From assembly GCA_030248295.1 (NCBI GenBank), contig JASANH010000997.1:248001-312000 (forward strand): a DNA stretch of 64,000 nucleotides. The letters run 5' to 3'. Under the pieces are notes generated by a model. It saw only the letters and a list, made by a program, of their open reading frames with translations, made no database searches and was not told the origin of the DNA. Every line of letters begins with the position of its first letter. Within the stretch, counting starts at the first letter, position 1. Below, one piece after another: positions 10,341-21,300 of this stretch. This DNA comes from Mesodorylaimus sp. YZB2_4. Lineage: Eukaryota; Nematoda; Enoplea; Dorylaimida; Dorylaimidae. The position numbers and the translations under genes are program-made.

Positions 10341-10975
10341 TTGATAAGGACTGACATTTCTCTGATTTGCCTCCGCCAGCCAGGAATCCCTGCAGCCAGG
10401 TGAGCATATCAGCAAGTGATTAGCATCCGGCACAAAAAAACGGTAGCCACATAATTTTGTCGGACTCAAAAAAATGCAAAGGTACGAGTATTTATGGGCT
10501 TCCAATTCTCAAAGACTCTTGACGGTATTTCTCCGTTTAGGACTTCTACTATATGGAAGTCCATGGTGGTGCAGCGGTTCGGCATTCGTCTCTCCGTATT
10601 GCTTGAGAGCGAGTGGCTGGACTCGTCCCGGGTTCTATCCTCGGTGATAGAGGTCGGTTTGCGAACCATAAACCCTCGGTGACCTTGCACGCCAGGCCGT
10701 GGGTGACTCAGCCGGTACCGTCGAGGTGCTTCGAGTGGAGAGACGGACGCCAAACGAGGAAACAGTCTCGGCTGTCCAACACCGACAGGGCTCACTGCCT
10801 ACCCGCCAGCGTCCAGTCCAGGATGCCCTCGCGTGGAGATGCTCCTAGTGGAGACGCACAGAGGGACGCTGCTGTATGTGCCGGTTCCCGCACAGCTCTG
10901 CTTCGAAGGTTTGACTGCTGGCCGGATGAAGGCAAAATGGGCTTCGGCCCACAAAATTTAAAAAAAAAATGTTGA
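10341..10975 (+). mobile_element. Composite repeat with tRNA-derived SINE (copy A)
   Basis: The first 293 bp (10341-10633) are identical by eye to 38520-38812. The SINE proper begins near 10562 with a box-A-like GGTGGTGCAGCGGTTCGG, followed by a box-B region that has decayed here (GGGTTCTATCC). It continues through the GGTGACTCAGCCGGTACCG and GACTGCTGGCCGG blocks and ends in an A-rich tail. About 220 bp upstream of the tRNA head is shared only with copy B, so this is either a longer composite element or a segmental duplication carrying a SINE. Confidence 0.75.
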
Positions 10976-11966
10976 AGGGGAACTGGTTCGTTCACATAGT
11001 AGTCAGCCGTGTTAATTTTGACTCCAAGCCAAATATGGCGCTGACACGTGAGGTGCTTCTGAATGCGGCAGAAAAGTGGGCAATGGTTGAGGTGACATTG
11101 TGTCGGGAAGTCATTGAGTATATTGGTGGACTGATGGAATGTTGTCAGGTCAGGATCACACGGAAGGTGATTTCATATATTGGGCGATACATTGAACAGA
11201 GGATGGTGGTCGAATGAATAAGCCTCCGGTTGTAGATTGACAAACGACGAAGGAGTCTCGCTTTGTTGCGTGAGCATTGATCAATTCTAAGAAGATGATG
11301 CTGAGGATAGAGACTCTGAGTCGAGGCTGGCTGGGGTGGGTGTGGCCGATGTCAAGTCTTCTGGTGGTGGTCATTGTTCGTTTTTGCGTTAGTTGGCTGT
11401 TGGCAGTGAACGTTTTAGACTTCGGTTCCCTCAGTACTTTCGGATTCGTCCTCGATGATCCCATCTGAGAGGGTGGATTGAGCAACTTGTTTGACTTTTT
11501 CTTGTTCCAGTATATGGTGGCGCTAGAAGCTGGTTTGCGAGGTGGTGGTCAATTGATTCGGCGACCGTAAAGGCATGCGACAGCTAGCCGGCTCTATCTG
11601 CGGCCAGAACCACAACATGGCAAAACGTGGCAAACATGAGAAGCAAAAGTCAGGCGAGGCTTACACTCCAATACTTTAAAACCACGATTTTCTCGATGTG
11701 TCTGGCATCGAGTACCTTATTTCAGACATCGTTTGCAGCAAGTCGGCTAAAACGAGAAACAAAGCTCACCCATTTATACCTAATTCTGGTAGCTTCTTTC
11801 GAAAACATTGATAGCTCCAAGTCATAAGCTCATGTATTTGATGACAGTGATTCAAATTAAAGATCATATTAGCCTAGGTCTCTCTGATTTTTCGTCCAGT
11901 TTTGCATCCTGGACAGAGCAAGACCCCTGCTTTTTCTTAGCAGAGATGAATTTGGCCATCGTAAAA

Positions 11967-12016
11967 ATTCCATGAATGTCAGTTTTGTCACGTGACAAAA
12001 CTGACATTCATGGAAT
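11967..12016. repeat. Perfect 50-bp palindrome
   Basis: Two 25-base arms with no spacer are exact reverse complements, centred on CACGTG between 11991 and 11992. The bases immediately outside (A and C) do not pair, so the symmetry ends sharply. It could be the collapsed arms of a fold-back element or a recent inverted duplication. It has no coding content. Confidence 0.9.
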
Positions 12017-13580
12017 CATGACTGTCTAACTGGAGGTGATTACCTCAACGTGAGACAGCCACCTCTCCTGGATGAATGCAACCTTACATTCTGTAACGCC
12101 CAGCCATGCCAGGGCATGGTAATGATGAGCCATGCTTCTATGGATGCTACCAGATGATTTTGAGCTCTTAGGTAAATTGCCTGAGGAAGGAACTGCTTTT
12201 CTAGCAGATAGTACACAGGTGACAGCGTTATTCAAGCCGTCCATGTACGTATTGTTGTATTCACCATCAACAGTCCTAGATCTTATCCACAGACAACTCG
12301 AGTACATGCCCTGGAGTCAATTAACTCTTCCCGTGGGAACCAGGCAAACAACGAGCGTAGGCCCCTTGAGAGTGCACTAATCGAAGTCTCTGGCTGGCTC
12401 TTGGCTCGCACCGCAGGTCTGCCAAATGGAATGGAAGAATTTAAAAGGCGGTTCCCCAAGAATTCAGAACAATAGCAAGAGTCGAATGGAGTTAGCGGGG
12501 GCAAGTGAGAGCACCAATCTAACCCAGGGACTCGCTCTTATACTTGCCTCGGTCCTTTCCTCACCGAGCCAAATGCCCTAGCCACACCCACTAGAGATTC
12601 AGGCACCCTAAAGAGGCCAAATTCACTCCATTGGTATCCCACTTTATGGGCCTCATCGCGAGTCGTCATTGAATAGGTGCTTACATATGCATCACATTTA
12701 TTGGGGGAATTCAAAAAGTTCCCTGAATTGTTTTAGAGTACAGTTGATGCGCAAAGGATGGTGACATATTTGTACAGCATTAATCCCTCTTTCAGTTCAT
12801 TGCTTTATTTTTCCGTTGTACCGATAATGTTCAGTAGAATTTGTTTTTGTAAGAGCTACTTTCATCGTGGTTTAGCGACACTGCCTTTTAAGCGTACACA
12901 CTGGTATTATGGCGACAGCACATGCAAGTTGACTTTGACCTGGATAGTTCGTAGGTCGAAAAGTAAAAACATCGCAAGTTGTTCTCGTTTTATAGAAACA
13001 TCCATGGAACTTTCTGCACACCCCTCGTATGTACATCCCACGACACCCATGGACCAATCGAAGCTCGCACCTTCCTCTGAAACTTTTTCTTTTGTATCTC
13101 CGAAGTAATTCCACGTTTTTCTTCGCCCAAGTTATTTTGCCGACTCGTTTCGGGTGGGAAGCACAACGAATAGGCGAGGACGAGTGCTCTATTTACTGTT
13201 TGATTAATTTGATCCTGTTTTATATGAACAGATGGGTATTCGCTATTTCCGTCACTGTTTCTTGATTTCTTCACGGATGATTCTGAGTAGTGGAGTCGGG
13301 TTTGAGTGAAGTAGACTCTGATGCAGAATGGTATGTAACTTCCCGAAACGCTCCAACGCATATATTCTATTAGTTGCTCCGAAGAACATAGCCCTAGGTT
13401 ATAAACAAGACTCTTCTGTTGCACTACGGTTGGCTAGCGTATCAATATGCAACATTATGTACACAACCCGACAATGCACAAAATATGGGCTGTTCTCCAG
13501 AGGATAAAAAGGTATTATGCTTGGCCAGTGATTATCTGATTTGGTCATAGACGTCAAAATCAACTCAATCTTCATTTTTC

Positions 13581-14375
13581 TTACACGGGCGACTCCGTAC
13601 GACGTTGTTTAAATACGATAACGGGTCGGCCATTGCGCTCTGCACTATTGTCGCGCCTGGCTCCGAGGGCTACCAGGACGGCAACGGCAACAATGCCGAG
13701 CATGCCTAGGATTACACCGACCACTCCAATCACGGCATACCAATACGAGTAGCCAACGAACTGCTGGAGTCTGCGGTCGGTGTAGGCGAATCTGTATTGA
13801 GGCAACAGAGACGCTACGTAGAACTGAATGACACCAGCTGCACCAAGCACAACCGCAAAGAATAAGCATACTGCCGAACCGATGGCAAAAGCTGGCTTCA
13901 GGGCAGCGCAGTAGGAAAGGCAGAGCCCAACTAGGGATAATACCACGGTCAATATGAGAAGGACCAATGCGTAAATCTGATAGGGCATGGCCTGATGAAC
14001 AGCGTCGCCGTAGGTAGCTTCGCCAAACTTGTAGGTCATAATCCAGCTTCCCCCTGGTGCCAGATTATAGCCGTAATAACCGCTGGTTCCAACGCCGCTG
14101 GAACCTGGCACGGCCGACAATGGACTGTTGTAATCGAGACCACCAAATCCGAGATCGACATTTGGCGGAGGTGCACCAGCAATGTGCATTCTGTTGCTGT
14201 AAATGTAATCCATCCACAGCCCGTGCTGATGAATTTCACCAACTCCCGGTTCGATCATGATCTGCCATCCGGATGACAGAAGGCCGGCCACGATCATACC
14301 AACACCAACCAGGGTAAGCAGGGTAGCCACTATTTGCACAATGGTACGAATAATGTTCAAGATACCCAACCCCAT
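13581..14375 (-). CDS. Clc-like / claudin-superfamily four-helix membrane protein
   Basis: This is a single-exon gene of 264 aa. The first hydrophobic segment (about aa 10-33) is followed by SSGWQIMIEPGVGEIHQHGLW, an extracellular loop rich in Gly/Pro/Asn, and then three more hydrophobic segments at about 133-155, 160-188 and 208-235. A basic cytoplasmic tail follows (GARRDNSAERNGRP). The W..HQHGLW pattern after TM1 is typical of the nematode Clc-like family, relatives of claudins/PMP22 found at junctions and sometimes at synapses as channel auxiliary subunits. The conserved Cys pair expected in many claudin loops is not evident: HGLWMDYIYS has Tyr where Cys is usual. No intron is required, which is unusual in this window. 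The ligand or partner is unknown. Confidence 0.78.
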   Translation of the reverse strand: MGLGILNIIRTIVQIVATLLTLVGVGMIVAGLLSSGWQIMIEPGVGEIHQHGLWMDYIYSNRMHIAGAPPPNVDLGFGGLDYNSPLSAVPGSSGVGTSGYYGYNLAPGGSWIMTYKFGEATYGDAVHQAMPYQIYALVLLILTVVLSLVGLCLSYCAALKPAFAIGSAVCLFFAVVLGAAGVIQFYVASLLPQYRFAYTDRRLQQFVGYSYWYAVIGVVGVILGMLGIVAVAVLVALGARRDNSAERNGRPVIVFKQRRTESPV

Positions 14376-15383
14376 GGTTCCAAATAGAATTCGCCTGACT
14401 CACAATAAACACTCCTCCTTGACTCGCTCGACGCCTTTCCCAAGTTTACGAATGTAGAACTACACAAGCCGAAGAATGCTACCTCCGAATCTACCAGGCG
14501 GCTAGAACTGGCTAGAAAGGGGGCGGGCGGACAGGTGTGCCTGTTTCAAAAGAACCGGTCCAATGCTATTTGGTCGTCCATGCCCGTCCTCGCTGATCTC
14601 TCCTTATGCTGTGGCCCAACGTGATGTTCTGTGCTCAACTGAACACGGCCAGAACCAGTTTCCTCATCGGAAGCCGTAAAGTAAGGTCTACCCTAGCATG
14701 ACGCACTCGCGTTCGCGCTATCGTGCTGAGCAAATGATAAATTATGTATGGCACATAGAAGGAAAAGGGGCATGGCATACCTTGGCAACCCAAGTGGAAT
14801 TTTCCAGTGTATGTGACTATCAACATGTCTAAAAAAGGGAATACACATGAAACTATCAGGCCGAGATCAATACGATGTGTACATTTCCTGTGCCTCGTGT
14901 ATAAACATGACGTGGACTGGTCGCCAAGGACACTCGTCCCTGCCGAAGAACACGATTGCGTTTGCGAGAGAACAAGCAGTAAAAAAGGGAATATGAGAGG
15001 TACCCATACGCACACAAGGAGAACCCATTCACATAAGTACAAGCTAGTTCTCATAGCAAGTCACAAAACGTGGTTTTACATGTAATCTTTGCAAAACAGA
15101 TCGACGTTTGCTCAAAATGAAGCTGTTATAGCAAGAGGAACTCACAAGTCAGATGTTACCGTAAAAACTAGATGCGCTCTAACTGTCGACTGGGACAACG
15201 TTTAGAATTAGCACTGAACTAACAAGATAAACACACAAGACCGTCAGTTACTCGGATGCAAGTTCGACAAAACGACGTGAAAAAAGTTTATTTTAAACTT
15301 AGTGACGTCTCTACGTGCCATCAGTATCTTTGTTGGATTCACAAGCCGCAGGAACATAGTACAAAGTGTAGTACGGTACGTAC

Positions 15384-15453
15384 TTTCTTCGTTTAGTCCG
15401 CGTTGGCCAATAAACTCGATGGCTTTTTCCATTGTAGCGGTGGGAGAGTCCAT
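15384..15453 (-). CDS. Weak candidate first exon, hypothetical
   Basis: An ATG at 15453 opens MDSPTATMEKAIEFIGQRG..., and after 23 codons plus one base it meets a very good donor (AAA|GTACGTACC). The peptide is amphipathic and protein-like. No continuing exon was found to the left with confidence, so this may be a false positive. It is listed because codon and donor quality exceed the background here. Confidence 0.22.
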
Positions 15454-17319
15454 AGCAGACTGCTGGGTATCTTGATCTACTGTTTGCGGCCTGTGGATGG
15501 TTATCAGATCGCATATTGCAATCATCTTTGCACTTTTCCGTATCTGTAAGGTCGATCTGTAAGGTTTCCAAAAATAGTCGGACTTCTCCTACTTAAGCAG
15601 AGACAGTTTTGACTGTTACCGGCAGCAGTCAAATCTTCGCAAGGTCGTACGGCGACTGGTCAAAGGGCAGGTCCCTTCTTTGTGTCCTGTGTCCTGCATC
15701 TTGGTCTGGGCACCAGTTTCCTTGGACAATCGAGGTGAACGCTTTCGGGTTCGATAATCAAACTGTGATGGCTGTGATGAGAATCACTGCCTTCAGTATG
15801 CCTGCCAGGTCTTTACAATAAGGCAGAGAAGCAATTCGGTAGTCCCGGCTCCAGGAGCTTACGAGTGGTCGAAATGAAGCAAGGCGAAAGGTTATCAATT
15901 CAGCAAAGTGTACAGTCAAGAATTGGCGCGAGTTCAATTCCTGTTGTTTCTTCGAAATTATTTTCCTGCAACGATCACAACTAGGTACCTCTGTTGCCTG
16001 TGGCACCCTCACTCACTGCCAGACGCAGCGGCTCTCATGAGCTCCCATGTTTTACCATCTACCTGAGCGCGTGTATGCGCGCTATAAAGGGTACGCATGC
16101 TGATGCACGCGCTTGAACACTTGCCTACTGTGCACCTAGCGTGAGAGGCAGATGCTGCCACTGGGCCACGATCCCATGACTGGCCATGGCGCACATGCCT
16201 TTTCAAAAAGGCAGAGAGGCATCCTGGCAGTGGAGCTCGTAGAGCTTGGCTTTGGCTTGGAGTGGTCAAATGGATCAAGGCGAGCGGCTATCAATCCAGC
16301 AGTGTGCTGTTGACAGTAGATTAATCTTCGCGGTTACTCCAATGCTGGCTATCAAGGCTCGGAGTACATTCACAAGGATGTCGCCTTCGGGCAGTGTGAC
16401 CTGCTAGGTCTTGGATCAGCTATGATTTATTTGTCATTTTATAATGTACCAAGTGCTTAATCTCAACTTGCTCGGTACAATCTTCGTTTGCGCAAAATTT
16501 GCACGGAATTTGCACCGCAAATTTCGTCTCCCACATCCACGGTTTCTTGTTGCATGGCAGTAAAAGCTCATCACTAAGTTCCGTGGACAGGTGGAGTATG
16601 TACTTCCTGCATCAGAAGCTTTGAAGCCGTCATGGTCAATAGTCAGATTGGTGCGGCGTCAGGGGTAAGCCCGATGTAATGGCACTAATTTCTACACTCG
16701 ACGATGTTTCTTAGGCTTTTTAGGCAGCAGATATCTTTTCATCAATTCGAGTACTTTATTAATGCTTTGATTATGATAATTTTATCGATTTTATCTGAGG
16801 CTTTTTGTGTCGTTTAGGCATGTGCGATATGTACAGTAAGTGGACGCCAAATTAGTGAGCCGTATGGATCCTACTGAAGAGTACTGAAGATATAGTATGA
16901 TTGTGTCTGGACTGAAGTCCTCGTGGAAAATTCGAAGAAGTAAACCTCACTCGAGTCTAAAAGTTCAACCTGGTATATTACCTCGCGTACCTCGTGCTGG
17001 TACATATCAGCATGCTTTTTTTGATTCCATAATGTTCAGATACGTAGTATGTGTGAAAAAACCTCAATTTTGATCCGATCGACTCCGATGGGAACCTCCT
17101 ATCCTGTCCAACCCAAATGCTGTCAATCCGATCCGATCCAACGAGACCCCATCTGGTCTGATCAGCTAAAGTGACTACCCACCTCACAGAGCAGACGCAA
17201 GCGTTACGAGCGCAGTTCTTTCCTTTTTCCAAACTACTCTAGCGCGTTAATGCGTGTCGTATTTCACTTCCGACCAGCCGGCAGCAGTTTCGCACGCTAC
17301 ACTTGGCCAAAGTTGCCCT

Positions 17320-17866
17320 GAAATGATAAGTGCCTCAGCTAATTCAGAGTTGGCTCTGGTTCGAAACTAGAACTCACCGCGCTTAAGTGCTTCTCCAGTT
17401 TCACTCGCTTTGGATCGATCAACTCGAACTCGAACTCGACCATGACCGGATTCAGCAACTTGCAATCGCTCGCTTTCGTCACGGGTGTCTGCCTGTGGTA
17501 TAGTGGTCTAGCGGTCTCTACTCTACAGTAAGTTGAACACGCGGGGCCATCGAACCTGTACTCTTGAAACACCAAAATTCAATTCGGGACTGCTGTTAGG
17601 GCAGCCCTCTAAAGGCTTTGATCCCTCTGAACCCGGCATCAGCGCAAGTCGTTTACCCGCTTTCGCTCGCTGAACTTGTGCATGATTTCTGGATTGTGGT
17701 TCGCGCTGAGCACTATGTGAGCATGAGCGTGAGCACTCAGCAACGACACGTTCTTGACAGTCACAGCACCTCTAACTAAATGCCCAAGAAATATGGGATG
17801 CACCACCGCGACGCCCTGAGAAGTTGCCCACCTTCGAACCTCTGAAGTACAGAATATTATCAGCAT
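17320..17866 (-). CDS. Weak candidate 3' exons of an unknown gene
   Basis: On the minus strand, an exon after the acceptor near 17867 reads VAVVHPIFLGHLVRG ... HAHIVLSANHNPEIMHKF and ends at a GTAAAC donor near 17659. A second segment reads CKLLNPVMVEFEFELIDPKR and ends at a strong GTGAGT donor at about 17378. A third begins after TTATCATTTCAG and stops after six codons (GNFGQV). The phases can be joined, but the middle exon has two open frames, so the model is not unique. No family was recognised. Confidence 0.25.
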
Positions 17867-18009
17867 CATTGGTATTAAAGAAGAAACGCTGCACCCAGAA
17901 CGTTCTGATGATCAAAACCAGCAGCCGTTTCCAGATCTGTTTTTATTTTGTGATCAGCTATCACACTTCAGTTCCCCCTAATTATGACCATAACTGCGCA
18001 AACTCCCCC

Positions 18010-18023
18010 GGGGGGGGGGGGGG
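18010..18023 (+). repeat. Poly-G tract (14 bp)
   Basis: A run of five C is followed directly by fourteen G (18005-18023). It is one of several such mononucleotide C/G runs in the non-coding parts of this window. Confidence 0.9.
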
Positions 18024-18358
18024 AATCTGGGTGTGGGAGGACGAGAAAGCATGATACATGCAGTACCAGCAACTTTTTTGCCGCGGGATTTGTGGGATCG
18101 TGTGATTTCAAAGCCACCCCAGCACGATTTACGGGTAACCAGGCGATTCCTTTCATTTGCACAAACAATATACCGTACTCGTGCGTACTCAAAATGGACT
18201 CAACTAGGATGATTACAGAAGCATAAATATGGATTGCGACCACGGACGCAGGGAACGTAACAAGGAGTACCGCCGTCAACCATAGAATCGTCGTTCATAC
18301 ATGACACAAGCGTGAATGAATGCATAGACATTACTGAACAATTGGTTTTAACCACAAC

Positions 18359-21300
18359 TCAGATTTTAGTCTCAGCTTCATCACTGGTAAACATGATCCT
18401 CATAGCCTCGGGCATATGGTAAAGTCTGGAATCTTGTGAATAGGTTGACGCAACAGATGATTTGTGGTTTCCGGTATCTCCTTCGCCGTTGAAGACAGTA
18501 ACGGGGGCCTTGCGAAATCCGGGATGCATTATGAGTATAGCGTCATCAATTTGGCAAACGTCCGAAACGGATTGAAAGGACTCTTGCGACTGATTGAGAC
18601 GGAATACATTGTCGTTGCTTATATCTGCAAGATATGCAATCAGGGCAAGGTCAGATGACAATAAGACATGACTACAGATGGAGGCAGTAACTCCTTGCAT
18701 GATGAAACATCCCTAACGCCGTAGTTTTGGCACACTGATAATGGGCATACTTACAATCAAGAAAAGACCACTCCGTGATGTTCTGGCCCGAAAAATTATC
18801 ACGTCTCTCAGCCAGTAGTCGTTGTACGATGCCCCTGACTTGATCCAAATCCGTCTCCGATTCTGCTGTGATATCACCCAGGTATGTAGCTGTCAAAAAG
18901 ACACGTTGGAGCTGTGCAGTACAATCTTATAGAACTCAGTCCAAAGTACCTGCCCCCCTCAGCTGAGTTGAGTCCTGTTTATTAGAATCGTAATCTTCCT
19001 TATTCACCACCGCGACAGGAAGCCGGAGCAGAACTGATGTGTGCAAGGCAGGTGTGCCGCATACATTCGTTGGATCTGTGCTAATTGATGGCACTTGACC
19101 AGAACCACGCCGACTGCTTGTTTGCTAAAAAGATAGGATAGGCTTCTAATAGGGTTCTTAAATAGTCCTGGTCTTGTTACAGACTGTAAGGCACTGTTGA
19201 ACAGTACCTTGCATGAAATTCTTTGCAGCATGGGGACCTTGGAATGGAAGCGCATATTGATAATCGATGGTGCCAGTTTGCATGGCTCGCCATCCACTTG
19301 GGCCGGGATGACCTTGCGTGTAATAATTCTCACTTCAGAACATTGAGCTATCCGCTCACCCCGTCCACCAACTTGTAAGGCTGCCTGCAACATTGGAGCA
19401 GGAGTGTCAGGGGAGGCTAGCAGAGTTGAACGAAGATTATAGAAACATTACGATCTGGCCAAAAAAGTGCGCATCATAAGAACTGTGCCTCTTACCAATG
19501 TCGCAGACGTGAATCCTAGCACTTCCATTTTTCCATCGCTGTATGAAGGTGGAGAAAACTGAGGCGAGTGAGTCGGACTTCCTTGACCCGTGTTTGCAGC
19601 TCCCGATGCGGATGGCTGCTGTTGAGTGGACGATGGATTGTTATTCGACACAGTACTGGCCGTGGCTCCGCCGACGGTCGGCGGTTGGACGGTTCCCCAA
19701 GGTAATGTGCCCCCAGCATATCGAGGAATGTTCAAGAACAGAAGGCAATGTAATTTCAGTTCCTGCACTCTCCAAGTCATATCGACCCCGTCGCAATACA
19801 AGGAAATGTGTTCCGACAGATCTTTCCAAGTCCGTTTGAACAAATCCATCGTACCAATACCTCCGTAAAAGAGACGGTTCTTTAGTCTACTGTTGAAAAC
19901 GTCAGGGTTAGCGCCTGAAGTGGAGCAAAAATGCAAACGTGTTCGATAGTGGACAAAGCCGCTGTTACTTCTAGATTCATGAAACTGCAAGGCCACATGC
20001 GCGTCAGCCCCAATGCTGAAGTAGTTATTCATGACAGACAAAGGCAATTCTTGAACGGTTCCGTCATCAGGATCCGCATCCCAGTCCGCATCCGTATTCG
20101 GGGCCACTTCCAGTGACCACCTGGAATGTAACCGCAGCTTACTTTATTATCTATAGCTATAGCCAGTAGTATCCCAACAAGTTAAAGTAGATAGGTAGTC
20201 AGCAAACGACTCACCTGTCTAACTGGGACACGACTGTTTCTTCAGACACAGATACCAATAGTTCTGACATAGGTTCATCTGCGTAGGTCGCGCCCCATCC
20301 CAGTGTCCTGGCCAAATCATTGCCCGTGCCCAATGGTACCACGCCAATGGCTGGATATACAGGCCACTTCAGAGAATCTAACGTTGACAACACCCACCCG
20401 ACTGTGCCATCGCCACCACAAACCAATACCCGTAGACGAGGAAGAAGTTTGCGGTACATTTCCAACCTGTATCATTTTAAGGTTAGTACGACATAGGCTA
20501 ATATCGTACTGATTGTGAGCATACCCGTAGCGAGGGCCACTCATGGCGGCCACATCAAAAACCTGACGCGGATTCACTAGCCATTGCAACGTATGAAGGA
20601 TTTTTGCTCCCTTGTTTCCGCCCGACTTGGGGTTCACGAAAATTAGGACTGGACATCGAGGAGAAGCGTCCAAAGGCGGCTGCGGTTTAACCATGAATAG
20701 ACGGTCCGTGCTTGCCTAAACAGGATAAAGAGGATGATCATTGAAAAAATGCTGATGGTGAGCTCTTACTTTTTTCGAACGCTTCTTCCTTTTGCTGGAA
20801 AAATTATTGCTTATGTGCCTCTTTCTCATTGTAGAAATACGACGAGGCGGTAGTTTAAAAACCCAGGAAGGCGGTATGATCACATCTTTTAGCGGTCCCA
20901 TTGCGCACGGCTCTTCTATTTGCTTCATCGCAAAACAGCCGTGCTTGTTATGATAGGCTGTCTTGCACCACGAACACGCAATAGAGACCAATTCCTTAAA
21001 TGAAGAATTTTAAACTGTGCGTATCAGAGTAAAAGAGCACTGTCAGACTTATTAGTATTAGTGTCAGACTTAAGTATTAGTGTAAGAACAATCTGACATT
21101 AACTTCTGACCTTTCTGCTTCTCTCACTCTCTCGCTTCGCTTCTTCTGCACTCTCCTACGTTAGCTGCTACGAACTACTTTCTGAACGGTCAAAGTGCGG
21201 CTTTCTCACTCTTGCACGTGGCAGAAAATACCCTGTGCCCATGGTGCCGTTAAAAATCAAGTTGTTTTCCTTGTATACAGGTACTGTAGCTATCAACCTT

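Larger units (their letters stand above)
9757..13580. other. Intergenic, SINE and palindrome, no supported gene
   Basis: The TTBK 3' UTR with AATAAA at 10023-10028 opens this stretch. A composite repeat/SINE (10341-10975) and a 50-bp palindrome (11967-12016) follow. The remaining open frames have no splice context or recognisable peptide. Confidence 0.6.
14376..18358. other. Intergenic, two weak exon candidates only
   Basis: I see no confident gene. Two short open exons with good splice signals are listed separately (15384-15453 and 17320-17866). A 14-bp poly-G run lies at 18010-18023. Near 17490-17560 a tRNA-like box A (GGTATAGTGGTCTAGCGG) occurs, but the sequence does not fold as a tRNA. 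Confidence 0.5.

Noticed and set aside
17490..17570. tRNA-like sequence with box A GGTATAGTGGTCTAGCGG
   Set aside because: The T-arm and anticodon arm do not pair and the box B is poor, so it is not a tRNA gene; the region is also part of a weak minus-strand exon candidate.
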